The notes under the pieces were generated by a model. That model saw nothing but the letters and a program-made list of their open reading frames with translations, ran no database searches and was not told the DNA's origin. Shown piece after piece: positions 1 to 9,240 of a DNA stretch of 64,000 bases. The stretch is from Thelonectria olida (taxonomy: Eukaryota; Ascomycota; Sordariomycetes; Hypocreales; Nectriaceae). The position numbers were made by a program, and so were the translations under genes. Position 1 is the stretch's first letter; every line of letters starts with the position of its first letter. The DNA is taken from positions 248,001 through 312,000 of the forward strand of contig JAGPYM010000038.1 of the NCBI GenBank assembly GCA_020736575.1, read 5' to 3'.

Positions 1-3000
1 TGAGCGTGTCTTCGCGCTCGCTTGTGGATTTGGTGCCGAGTAAGGCGTGGTTTGAATGTTTCGATTGCATCTCGGCCTCTCTGTGACAATTTGATACTCC
101 TTCCAGAAGTTGTTCTGAGGTTCTGGAGCACTGAAGCGTCCGTTATCCTTTTCTTTCTGGGTAGTCCTGGTTGTATTGTTGTCTGAGGACGCGGTGATGC
201 TTGATGAAGAGATACTGGACTCTGGGGACATGGCAACGCTGGGGTTTTATCCACAGGTGCTTCAACCTGTATCTCTCCTGTTGTTGCCGGTTCAGACGAA
301 ATTTGAGGTGTAAGAGGCAACCCTGGTGGAGGTGGTTCTGCTTCCGGTTGTATCGAAACAGGAACCGAAGTTGCTGTATCCTCCATAACAGGCAATGGCT
401 CGATATCCTCTTCGTCAAGATCAACTTCATTGACCGTGATCTCGAGAGTCTGTCCCGATTCGGGAAGAGTTGTAGCAAGTTGTGGATCGTACATGACCCT
501 CTCATCAACTTGAACGTCCCGAGATACAATTACACGATCAAGATGTGGAACCCAAACTTTGTAGATGTTGGTTGCGTCCAATCCGACAAGCCATCCCATG
601 ATCGCATTTTCTTGTAATTTCGCTCTGGCCGGACGGGCTTTCTTGTTCTTGATCAAGACGTAGGCAAGAGAACCAATGATTTTGAGATTAGAGAAGTTGG
701 GCTTTCGGCTATGAACCATTTCAAATGGAGTTCGCCATTGTATTCGTTGAACTGGGATGCGATTGAGGAGGCGAGTAGCATGAGCAACGATGTAGGGCCA
801 GAGTTTTTGAGGTAGATTACCCTGTATTCGAAGCTTGCGAGCGATAGACATGATCACCCCCCCAGAACGTTCAGCAGGACCGTTCTGATCTGGCGTATCT
901 GGCGGAGATGGGTTGAAAGTGATTCCCTTCATTACGATGAAGTTCTTCCACTTCTTCCCCAATCCTTTCTCGCCATCTGATTGGATGTATCGCGTAGTGA
1001 AACCCCAGTTGTCGTTTGTAATGGCCAGAAACTCCTGCGTTACCGACAGAAGTTCCTCTTGAGTTTTATTTAGCAGATTGAATGACACGTGATAAGCCGA
1101 GTAATCGCAATAGGAGTGAGCGACCCAGGAGTCAGCGTTGAAAGCTTCCTCCATGTCGATTAGATCGAGATGTATCTTTTCGAAGGGGTAAGTTCCTCTC
1201 CAGGTTGGTATGCGAGAGATTTGCCGATGCGATTGTCCGAGTTGACATTCAGGACAGAGTTCTGACTTTCGTTCGAAGTCGCGAGTCCCAAGTGCGACTC
1301 CCTCGACTGCTTGAGGCACGTGTTGAAGAGCCTCCTTTCGGATATGGCCTAGCCTTGCATGCCAGGTATCCATAGAAGCTGTGGCAACTCGAGGCGTTCT
1401 CGATTTGATAGCCATGGCAAAGGACTGCGCTGCCTCTTCATGAGATTCGGCCTTGAAAACAGCGTTCTTGATGTGAGGTTCAACCACTCGAAAGGCACCA
1501 TGTTTGGTTGCTTTGAAGGCATTTGATCCATCCGAGTATTCCATCCAACAGGTTCTGGTATTGAAGTAGAGTCCTTGCTGTTCGAGAGAGTGCGTGTTGA
1601 TGAGGTTCCAATGAAATCCAGGGACATGAGCAACGTTCTCGAGTTGAATTAGACCTGAGCCCGATGGAGTGTCGACATGGACCATGACATTTCCTATGCC
1701 TGCGATGTGCGTGCCTGAGTCGCCAAACTCTATGATTTCACCATCCAGAGGTTTGTAGTTAGTGAAGCGAGACAGGTCGTTGCAGACATGTGTATCCGCA
1801 CAATTGTCGAGTCGGAAACAATCGCCGTACTCGTCTTTTGCAGTTGTGCTAAACGCAAACCTCGACGTGACAAATGCGGCTCTTGATTTGCATGGAAATG
1901 TAGCAGTGTTTGAAGTCTCGTCCTCTGCTGGATTCTTAGGTTGATTCTTTGTAGTATCCGACGGCCAGAACTTAGGCAAGTCAATGTTGCTTCTCTTGAG
2001 GTTCCTTTCGATGTTTGCTCTAAGGCGTTTGCTTCCCTTGACTGCAGTAATGATTTTCGACTGTATTTGAACGACTGGTGTCCATCCTTCTGGCGCACCC
2101 AAAGGATTGAGATAGTAACAATCAGTGTACTTGTGAGACATGCCACAGACGCAGTCTCGGAAACCCGTGTTCGAGGATGAGTGCTCCGTTCGCTGTCTTT
2201 TCTGTTGCGGCTGATCTCTTTCGTTCTGCGAATCTGAATCATTTCTATGCTTTCTTCCTTGAAGAGTGGCGTGGGCTGCTCGTCCTCTAATAGCTGTCTC
2301 CTTCGGTGGTGCCATTGTCCTGAACTGCTTAATACAGAATCCGATCGTGATCTTCTTCTCGGAAAGGGTTGGATTGAGTTTGCGGAAGGTCTTGAGAGCT
2401 CTGTTCACTGTATTCTGAGCTTTCTGAACAATGGTGACATCGTCATCTTCATCGTTTTCTTCCTCTTCAGAATCAGTCGAACCTGCGACAGTGACGGAAC
2501 CACTACTGGCGTGGTCGGGGTTAATCTCGTTGAGCGCAGTGAGAAACGCATTTGAGATCTTCTCCATGGTTTTTGCAGCCTCCTTGATGAGGTTTTTCTC
2601 GCTCTCGACCTGAGCTTCCTTGGACTTCATGTAGTTGTAGAACGGTGGGTTGACTTCGCGAGATGCTTCAATGAAAGCATCACAGATCTGCGACTCGCTG
2701 AGGTTCTCGATCTTGTAACGCTTGGCGTTGTTAACGAGAGCAGGCCAGCGGCTGAGCCATTTGTAGAGACTGGTGTTGCCAAGGCCCTTCTTAAGCTTTT
2801 CAAACTCAGTCCTGACATTCTGCTTCTGGTCTTTCGCGGTGGGTTGGATGCTATCAGCCAGCGCGATGAGTTTGCCGCGGACGTCATGGATTCCGAGGTA
2901 GTGTTGCTTAAACTCCTGACACACCGTGAGGTCGATGCGATCAGAGACCTTGTCATATTTCTTCTTCTCGCTATCATAGATAGCCTGGAGGCTGTGATAT

Positions 3001-3188
3001 TTCTGGATCGTGTCCCTGCTTGCTGAGTCCGACGGTTTGGTCGCAGTGAAGACCAAGTTTTCGATCCCTTCTGGATCACAGTAGCTCCAGACGTCGTTGC
3101 GCACAGCAAGGTCCTCAATAGAGTTGATCCAGTTGGTCCAGTCCTCACGGGAGTTGAGCAAGGTGAGGTTGTGATCCTTGATCGACAT
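1..3188 (-). CDS. Ty1/copia retrotransposon Gag-Pol polyprotein, partial (copy 1; C-terminal part off the left edge)
   Basis: A single minus-strand frame is open from the ATG at 3188 to the window edge (about 1062 codons) with no stop. In order it shows a Gag-like region with acidic stretches, a variant zinc knuckle (CVCGMSHKYTDC, near residue 375), a protease motif LDNCADTHV (near 463; Cys where most relatives have Gly), a GAG-pre-integrase zinc motif (WHARLGH ... CPECQLG, near 606) and an integrase core with Asp in HLDLID, Asp in IQSDGEKG and Glu in NGPAERS. A Pro/Glu-rich linker follows. The reverse transcriptase and RNase H would lie beyond position 1. It belongs to a different lineage from the copia element at 54.5-60.6 kb. 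Being intact over the visible part, it may be recent. Boundary of the 5' LTR is inferred separately. Confidence 0.88.
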   Translation of the reverse strand, partial: MSIKDHNLTLLNSREDWTNWINSIEDLAVRNDVWSYCDPEGIENLVFTATKPSDSASRDTIQKYHSLQAIYDSEKKKYDKVSDRIDLTVCQEFKQHYLGIHDVRGKLIALADSIQPTAKDQKQNVRTEFEKLKKGLGNTSLYKWLSRWPALVNNAKRYKIENLSESQICDAFIEASREVNPPFYNYMKSKEAQVESEKNLIKEAAKTMEKISNAFLTALNEINPDHASSGSVTVAGSTDSEEEENDEDDDVTIVQKAQNTVNRALKTFRKLNPTLSEKKITIGFCIKQFRTMAPPKETAIRGRAAHATLQGRKHRNDSDSQNERDQPQQKRQRTEHSSSNTGFRDCVCGMSHKYTDCYYLNPLGAPEGWTPVVQIQSKIITAVKGSKRLRANIERNLKRSNIDLPKFWPSDTTKNQPKNPAEDETSNTATFPCKSRAAFVTSRFAFSTTAKDEYGDCFRLDNCADTHVCNDLSRFTNYKPLDGEIIEFGDSGTHIAGIGNVMVHVDTPSGSGLIQLENVAHVPGFHWNLINTHSLEQQGLYFNTRTCWMEYSDGSNAFKATKHGAFRVVEPHIKNAVFKAESHEEAAQSFAMAIKSRTPRVATASMDTWHARLGHIRKEALQHVPQAVEGVALGTRDFERKSELCPECQLGQSHRQISRIPTWRGTYPFEKIHLDLIDMEEAFNADSWVAHSYCDYSAYHVSFNLLNKTQEELLSVTQEFLAITNDNWGFTTRYIQSDGEKGLGKKWKNFIVMKGITFNPSPPDTPDQNGPAERSGGVIMSIARKLRIQGNLPQKLWPYIVAHATRLLNRIPVQRIQWRTPFEMVHSRKPNFSNLKIIGSLAYVLIKNKKARPARAKLQENAIMGWLVGLDATNIYKVWVPHLDRVIVSRDVQVDERVMYDPQLATTLPESGQTLEITVNEVDLDEEDIEPLPVMEDTATSVPVSIQPEAEPPPPGLPLTPQISSEPATTGEIQVEAPVDKTPALPCPQSPVSLHQASPRPQTTIQPGLPRKKRITDASVLQNLRTTSGRSIKLSQRGRDAIETFKPRLTRHQIHKRARRHA

Positions 3189-3551
3189 TTTTGTGACTTT
3201 CAGTCAAGAAAAGGGTGGCGTCTCTTCGAATTGACTTCTGATTAATGCGTTAGCTTCTTGCTGATTGAAGAGATCATGATCGTTAGTTTTTAGGAGTCTT
3301 CTCTATCAAATCTCTTGCGGGTTTCAAGTTGCTGTTTCACATCGCTTCATCTGATACATCCGACTATGAACCGGAAATCAGCATTGCGCAGTCGGCTCAA
3401 CTTCGTGCCGATTCCCCTGAGGAGATTTCCAAGTTGAAAGAAAGCTCTCATTGCGACGGAGTTGTCAGCAGAAGATGCTGGTGGTGATAGATCTGGCTTG
3501 CGACAGAGAAGATGCTGATAATAGTGGAGAGAGGCAATGAAAGAGTCTCCG

Positions 3552-3562
3552 GGCTCATAACT
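3552..3562 (-). promoter_or_regulatory. Primer binding site of copia copy 1 (initiator tRNA-Met half-tRNA type)
   Basis: On the plus strand the 11 bases gggctcataac directly abut the inferred LTR start at 3563. They match the anticodon stem-loop of initiator tRNA-Met (the CAU anticodon is inside), so the element RNA would pair with an internal cut site of that tRNA. This is the half-tRNA priming known for Drosophila copia. The same motif is found at the other copia element in this window, which supports the call. Confidence 0.7.
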
Positions 3563-3991
3563 GTCGCACTGAGCGTGCTTAAAGGGTTGAAGTGAATATG
3601 ATGAGCAGCAGCAATGTGTTGATTGATTGTTGTCTAAAGTGGGGGGTACTCCCGCCCACAGATTTTACTTGAAGCACACAGCTTGATTATTAAGTGCTGT
3701 TCTTTCCTGAGGCTCGTTATTATGCCTGGCCTGCGACATGATTCTACCGATCCAGGGTTCTCAGGATCACTTGGATCATCTAATGATCCTAGTGATCCTT
3801 CCGTGATAGGTGGAAAAGAAGTGGGTACACCATCAGCGCACGTGATGTGGTCGGGACCTAGTTCGACATGGGTCGTGACACAGGGGCTTAGAATTTCAGA
3901 AGTCTCGGAGGACCCCAAAAGAGGGTCCCCCTGGGTGCCGAGTTTTCACCTAAACATAATCAAGAGCAACACTAGTCTTTGCTTCTAAACA
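3563..3991 (-). repeat. Inferred 5' LTR of copia copy 1
   Basis: The stretch begins TGTCGCACTG next to the primer binding site and ends CTTCTAAACA, giving the TG..CA ends of an LTR of about 429 bp. The second LTR is outside the window, so the outer end (3991) rests on the TG/CA rule only. If it is right, the 5-bp target duplication would be acctc (3992-3996). It contains a 37-bp near-perfect palindrome and a small GGACCC/GGGTCC hairpin near 3912-3926. Confidence 0.5.
3763..3799. repeat. 37-bp near-perfect palindrome inside the copia copy 1 LTR
   Basis: The arms (ggatcact.. and ..agtgatcc) pair over about 18 bp on each side of a 1-nt centre at 3781, with mismatches only at 772/790 and 780/782. 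GATC recurs four times. It could fold as a hairpin in the LTR RNA or be a paired protein-binding site; no function can be assigned. Confidence 0.75.
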
Positions 3992-4102
3992 ACCTCAGTT
4001 TTACTTAAAGCAACCTATCGGACTTGCGTCCTTCTTCCATTTGAATTCGAGCTCCGTTGCTTATATTCGTCAATAGCTGCGACGAACATAACATCCATCA
4101 GG

Positions 4103-5290
4103 ATGGCTCAGGTTCAAGGTCACTGCGACGCCCGGTTTTCCAAACTACGCGACTTGATGCAAGAGTTCATCACGTCCGGACAAGACATCGGTGCCAGTCT
4201 GTGCATTAATATCAACGGCGAGGATAACGTGGTGGACATATGGGGGGGCTACGCCGACGCATCGACCAAGAAACCATGGGACAAGGATACGGTGGTGAAC
4301 GTCTTCTCGACCACGAAACTAGTCACTAACCTGGCGGCTCTGATGCTGATCTCGCGTGGCGTGCTCCGCCCCGAGGACAAGGTGTCCCAGCACTGGCCTG
4401 AGTTTGCGGCGAATGGGAAGTCCGAGGTCACGGTCGGCCAAGTGTTAACCCACACAGCGGGCCTCAGCGCGTGGCAGGACAATATGACGCTGGAGGACGT
4501 ATGCGATATCGAGGCGGCAACTGACAAGCTGGCGCGACAGGCAACCGTGTGGGGTCCCGGAAGCGCAATGGGATACCACGGTCTGACGCAGGGATTCCTC
4601 GTAGGGGAGCTGGTGCGAAGGAAGACGGGGATGTCCATCGAGGAATTCGTAAGGGAGGAGATTTGCCGGCCGCTGGGCGACGGGACGGACTTCCAGCTCG
4701 GCTGTCGCAAGGAGGACTGGAACCGGGTGGCCCCCGTCGTGCCTCCACCGGGACCTTCGATCCAGGAGGTGCTTAGCCAGCAGGTGGGATATGAGCCGGA
4801 CTCGATCGTCGTGCGCACGCTTTGTAACCCCTTGCCCAGGGCCGAGGACGCCAACACTGTACTGTGGCGGTCCAGCGCGTTAGGCTCAGTCAACGGTCAC
4901 ACAAACGCCAGGGCATTAGTCAAGATCCTCTCCTGCTTCTCGCTCGGCGGCACATGCGCAGGAGGTGGCCATCGCCTGCTGTCGGCCGAGACGGTGAAAC
5001 TGGCGCTTACGGAGCATGCGATTGGAATGGATGTGGTGACGGGGCGGAGCGGGAGGCGCGGACTTGGGATTTACCTCACCGGGCCTGGGTCGGGGATCGT
5101 CGAAGGCCAGCTGCCGGAGGGCAGTGTTGGATGGGGTAGCGGATGGGGCGGGTCGATCGTGGTTATGGATAGTGACAGGAGGCTCACAATCGCTTATGCC
5201 ATGAACAGGATGCTAAATGCAGCACATCCTTCTCCAGCCGCGTATATTAAGGCGGTTTATGATATACTTGGAGTTACTCTCGCTGCCTAG
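4103..5290 (+). CDS. Beta-lactamase-fold serine hydrolase (class C / EstB-like esterase, peptidase family S12)
   Basis: An uninterrupted 395-residue frame. The catalytic Ser-x-x-Lys is S69-T-T-K72 (in NVFSTTKLV). The Tyr of the second motif is probably Y158 (MGYHG, where penicillin-binding relatives have Tyr-x-Asn). The third motif is a Gly/Trp-rich GSGWGGSIV near the C terminus, like the WGG of EstB-type esterases and not the KTG of true beta-lactamases. Length fits EstB/LovD-like proteins (about 390-410). No signal peptide, so probably cytoplasmic. In fungi such enzymes are esterases or acyltransferases, sometimes in secondary-metabolite clusters, but no cluster partner is seen here. Its start codon lies about 110 bp from a copia LTR, and a Tc1 remnant lies just downstream. 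Antibiotic resistance should not be assumed. Confidence 0.88.
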   Translation: MAQVQGHCDARFSKLRDLMQEFITSGQDIGASLCININGEDNVVDIWGGYADASTKKPWDKDTVVNVFSTTKLVTNLAALMLISRGVLRPEDKVSQHWPEFAANGKSEVTVGQVLTHTAGLSAWQDNMTLEDVCDIEAATDKLARQATVWGPGSAMGYHGLTQGFLVGELVRRKTGMSIEEFVREEICRPLGDGTDFQLGCRKEDWNRVAPVVPPPGPSIQEVLSQQVGYEPDSIVVRTLCNPLPRAEDANTVLWRSSALGSVNGHTNARALVKILSCFSLGGTCAGGGHRLLSAETVKLALTEHAIGMDVVTGRSGRRGLGIYLTGPGSGIVEGQLPEGSVGWGSGWGGSIVVMDSDRRLTIAYAMNRMLNAAHPSPAAYIKAVYDILGVTLAA

Positions 5291-5380
5291 GTACTATTCG
5301 TCGCCCCGCCGAGACAGGGGGACCGGCGCAGTCACTTTTCAGGCTTGCGATCTACCCGAGTCGTAAAAGGAGTAAATTAG

Positions 5381-5604
5381 CTACCATTTTGTATGCATTC
5401 CGTCTGCATTTATGACATCTTGACATCTTTGAGGCCTTGTTAATAGTAGCTCCTTAAGGAAGTCCTCGGAAACCCCTCTCTCCCAAGCCTCTTTAACTGC
5501 AGCCTTAATCTAGTATATGACATATGCTCCGGAAAGTGCTCTTCTATATAGTTCTTCATCCTATTCCAGGTTTTCCAAGATTGCTGATCACGGTGTGGCA
5601 TTTG
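5381..5604 (-). pseudogene. Tc1/mariner-type transposase, C-terminal remnant
   Basis: The minus strand reads MPHRDQQSWKTWNRMKNYIEEHFPE, then after a one-base frame change AVKEAWERGVSEDFLKELL and finally INADGMHTKW and a stop at 5381. The pattern WNxMKNYI..., KEAW... and a terminal ADGxHTKY-like end is the C-terminal tail of fungal Tc1/Ant1-like transposases. Only about 75 residues remain and the DDE catalytic core is absent, so this is a dead fragment. Confidence 0.7.
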
Positions 5605-5801
5605 CTAAAAGAGAATGAAACAAATATCATATCCAAGTCGACGAAGGCTCCCTAGATAGAACGGACATTTTTTCCGCATCGTATCCCCGAGCAGACATGG
5701 GTTCTTTTGTGCTAGGCTCCAGGTCAGGCTTTCTCGCTATCCAGATATATCTTCATGGCACATCAGCTCCTGCAGATTGATGACTAAACTCATGGACGGA
5801 C

Positions 5802-6440
5802 TCACACTCGGCAATAAGCATGGTAGCGAATATCACACATGTCTCTCTTAGCTTTAAGGCACAGGTCTTTCACATCTTCCTGAGACATGCCTAGCATCCT
5901 CGTCATGGGGAAGCATGACAGTAAACTATATAAGTGAACGAAGGGCGATGTGTGCTACCCATACTTACATTTCAGGCTGGATCATGTTGAAATCGAGTCC
6001 CTGTACAATCATATGAGGATATTTTCTGCATCCGGGCTTGTCAGACTCGAAGGCGAAAACGCTCATCCAAGGAGAAGACGTACTCAGACAGCTCAATCGC
6101 CCAGAGTCCAGTGCCTGTTCCGAGATCAAGGACTCTCAATGCCTGTTTTACGTCCAATGGTGCCGAGAACAAATTGTTATCGCGAGCTACAAGGAAGAAC
6201 TTGTGGAATATGTCCAGACGATTCTTCTCTTCCTTTGCGCGAGGCGGGGTGAGTCTCATTGCTACTTCATGGGAGCTGATCATCCTTACTTCATCAATGG
6301 GGAATATGTACTTTTCTCTCCGAAAATCACCATCTATCCCGTACCAACGGTCACAGGAGAGGCGCACGTGGTACAGTTCTCGCTTATCACGATCGCTATC
6401 CCGTAAACGTCAGCGAACCTAGCGAAAGAAGGTGACTCTG
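5802..6440 (-). pseudogene. LaeA-like S-adenosylmethionine methyltransferase, internally deleted remnant
   Basis: Pieces in minus-strand order: GIDGDFRREKYIFPIDE; a probable intron; EEKNRLDIFHKFFLVARDN followed by the SAM-binding motif VLDLGTGTGLWAIEL; another probable intron; GLDFNMIQPE; another intron; then LGMSQEDVKDLCLKAKRDM ... HAYCRV and a stop at 5802. These are the start, motif I, post-I and extreme C terminus of fungal LaeA-like methyltransferases (intact proteins are about 300-370 residues), but the 120 or so residues normally between post-I and the tail are missing. LaeA relatives act in the nucleus on secondary metabolism and development or methylate small molecules. Splice sites are my reading; deletion of the middle makes activity unlikely. 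Confidence 0.72.
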
Positions 6441-6835
6441 GTGTAGTAAGATATACCCGCTCTGAGACATGAAGGGCAATATGCTTGGGCGCATTGCGGT
6501 GTACAGCAGAGTAAAAAGCAATTCTTTCAGTTTTGTGTCTTCCAAATGCGTCTGTCATAGGGGGTCCGATGGGTTCGCATGCATTCGGGTTCATGTGACC
6601 TGCTAAAGTTTAGCTCCGGAAAAAGTGGACTATACGGAGTACAGAGGGATGCATCTGCGTAAAACCGAGTGGTCCGAGCTCTTTCATCAAAGAGTGCTAG
6701 GGGAAGAGGGTTCGCTCGGTTATACGACCACTCACTTCACGTGTGCAAAGTGTACGAATTGTATATTGAACTAAGAACTGTGTCCAAATGGGCAAAGTAA
6801 TAAATGGGATTAGACGGTTGTTTTGCAGATGCCCT

Positions 6836-8607
6836 CTACCTTGGATACGCGAGAATCCAAGGTGGACAACTAATTTCACCACGTGGGTTAATTTCACAAG
6901 TGGGCTCACAGTGTGCCCGATCACATGCAGACCACTCAAGATGGGATAAGATCTCCACTCTTGGATCGCGCCGGCCACTTGACACCCTTTTCCCAGACAA
7001 AGTAATTACCCCGCACAACTGTAACAAACTCGCTCGCAAAGATTGCGCCTCGACAGTAAAAACATCCTTCTCATGCTTCTTTAGCTCCCATTTTCTCTTC
7101 CAATTTCGACCATTCACGTTGATGGGCCCGAGAGGTTGTCGGGCATGGAACTCCATCAGCATCAAGTCCACAATCATACATCTACTAGTGCGTTTATCGT
7201 AGAGCATGTTGCGTGGTTCTGCATCGCAGTGGAGAACTCGGTGCTGATGCAATCGACCAAGCGCGGCGAGAATCTTATTGGCGACACCTGAATTAACTTC
7301 TTTAAGTTCTTTTATGACTAGTCGCCCGCCATAACTAAAGAACATAAAGTACTTATACACGCCGCTATCGTAATAGTATGGCTTAATAAGGCCAATAAGA
7401 CCGAGATAGACTGGAATGTACTCCCCTTGTAGGCCATGAAGACAGTTATATATCTGGTTTTTGTGGTGTAGATGTTTGGAATCGATGGCCTCTACGCCTT
7501 TCGCCATAAGCGTGTAGCCATGCGACGACAGGCGGAATTTGAAGAGGGATCCATGTGATCCTAATAGGTAGAGCGGCACACAATTAGCATCCTTTCCGCG
7601 ATCAATTGCTAGTTGATCCCGCGTTAGGCGAAGAAACTCGTATTGGTTGATATGCATGTTGCCATGATCTGTGAAGTTTGGACATTTCTCATCTATTGGG
7701 CCGCCGAATGCTAGCCCATAAAGACACTTGTGTGTGTAGTATGGTCGGTCTTGGATGATTGGTCGCACGTTGATGCTCTCTTGTGACGCTGCTATTCCAC
7801 CCTGCTCTTGGGACCCAATGTCTTTTAAAGTGACCAAGGCACCTCCGTGACTAACGGCTGGGTTTGGCGTTGGGGAAGGGCTCTCGTCGTCATCGTTATC
7901 ACTGTCGTCACCGCTTGACTGCTGTGTCCCGTCCTTGGGTGGCAAGCATCGGGAGCGTGTCCGGATGGGAGAGCGTACAAACCCTTTCCAGCGTTGCAGT
8001 TTGTAAGGAGTTTCGCGTCGCGGCTTCCGATCTGTTGCCGGAATGCTCCTTAATACGTCTTCATACTCCACAGACCATGTATCGAGATTTTCAGTCGCAT
8101 CATGCCAGGCTTGATGGGGTGGCGGCGATCGGATGGCCTAAAGCACAAAGGCGAAAGCTTGTGCGACAGCCGTACGATGGAGTCGAGTCTTGTTATCGTC
8201 CTGAACATCTAGGCTTGGCATGCAGATAGAGTAGTATACGCAGGAAGGGTCGTCCGGAATGTGGAGGAAAACATACGCCTCCCCAGTGCATATGTACCCA
8301 TACTGGATGCCTTTACCTATCATGTAGGAGAAGAGCTGAGTCACAACGGCAGTGGTGAGTCGCCTCGCTGCGAATGCAAATCCCTCACCCTTCTGGTTAA
8401 TTACATTACGATCCGGTTGAATCTCTGAGACCAGCCCTGTGACGATCTCGCCACGTCTCAACTTATGAGGTGCCTTGTACTCGATCGCGACCGCAGGGAT
8501 ATTTCGTTCGTTAGAGGTCCGGTAGATGCAGAACTGATCCGCTCGGTTGCCCTTCCCCCGCGCCTTTCGACGCCGAGTTGTTCGCTCAGATGGTGCGAAT
8601 AAGATTT
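6836..8607 (-). pseudogene. Fungal kinase-like protein (FunK1-type), truncated and with an in-frame stop
   Basis: The frame can be read from about 8607 through YKAPHKLRRGEIV and AVAQAFAFVL, then a TAG stop (about 8138-8140), then in the same frame AIRSPPPHQAWHDATEN and on to a 411-residue open part ending at 6836. The catalytic loop is recognisable as LHCDAEPRNML (HRDxxxxN-like), with MAKGV as the ATP-lysine strand; the DFG equivalent is degraded (VDLML) and the helix-C Glu is not evident (HKNQIYN). The N terminus stops at an AT-rich block. Fungal genomes hold many such kinase-like genes of unknown role. A CAG-to-TAG change would explain the stop, but that is inference. Confidence 0.72.
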
Positions 8608-8860
8608 TTCTAAATAATATTATAAGAAAATTTTCTAATAATTTAGGAAAATCTATAATTATTATTGTATACTTAATAAACTTATTTTTAAAATTATAGC
8701 TAATTATGGCTTAATTTGGATTTTTAAGAATATTTTTAAAATTGTAATTTAAGGTGAAAATCAGAGTGCGACGCATGGTTGGATGCGACGCATGAGTGAC
8801 GTACGTTATATAATATAATTTATAACTATTTTAATATTTATTTTATTTAGGTAACGCCGG
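8606..8860. other. AT-rich block
   Basis: About 250 bp very rich in A and T that cuts off the kinase-like gene. Near 8766-8795 it has two copies of gcgacgcat separated by a few bases. It may be an old, C-to-T mutated (RIP-like) repeat, but there is no second copy here to compare. Confidence 0.6.
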
Positions 8861-9096
8861 CAAGCCATATTGACTGAAGTAAGCAGAATATTAGCATTCA
8901 CAAGTATCAAAACGGCTGGAAGAGGAATACACTTACAGGAGTAGTAGTAGCAAAGGAAGATAAAGAAATCGACAAAGAAAGGGTTGAAAAGAGAGAAAGA
9001 ATGAATTGGTAAGATGAAGAAGAAGACTAGGGAAAGGTGGGCGGCCGAGGGCTTCAACCACCAAGATCTTAGGCGGGCATAGGATGAATGTTTTGG

Positions 9097-9196
9097 GGTT
9101 TGCAAAATGAAGAATTGTTTGCTGCATTTTTAATAGTGTCTATTGGCGTTTGTCAAATGAAGAATTGTTGTTACATGTTTAATAGAGCCTATTGCT
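9097..9196. repeat. Imperfect tandem duplication of a 50-bp unit
   Basis: Two adjacent units share the core aaatgaagaattg at 9105 and 9155 and then ttaatag.g.ctattg.cg. It sits just downstream of the DUF3433 gene stop. No function is apparent. Confidence 0.7.
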
Positions 9197-9240
9197 GTTT
9201 GCTCGTTGTACTATTAACATCTATCTGATTACTTATTCGT

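Noticed and set aside
143..2613. Several medium frames on both strands over copia copy 1
   Set aside because: The sense frame that runs to the window edge explains the sequence and shows conserved retroelement motifs; the others do not.
4103..5290. Antibiotic-resistance beta-lactamase
   Set aside because: The third motif is EstB-like (WGG) and the Tyr motif lacks the usual Asn; fungal family members are mostly esterases or acyltransferases.
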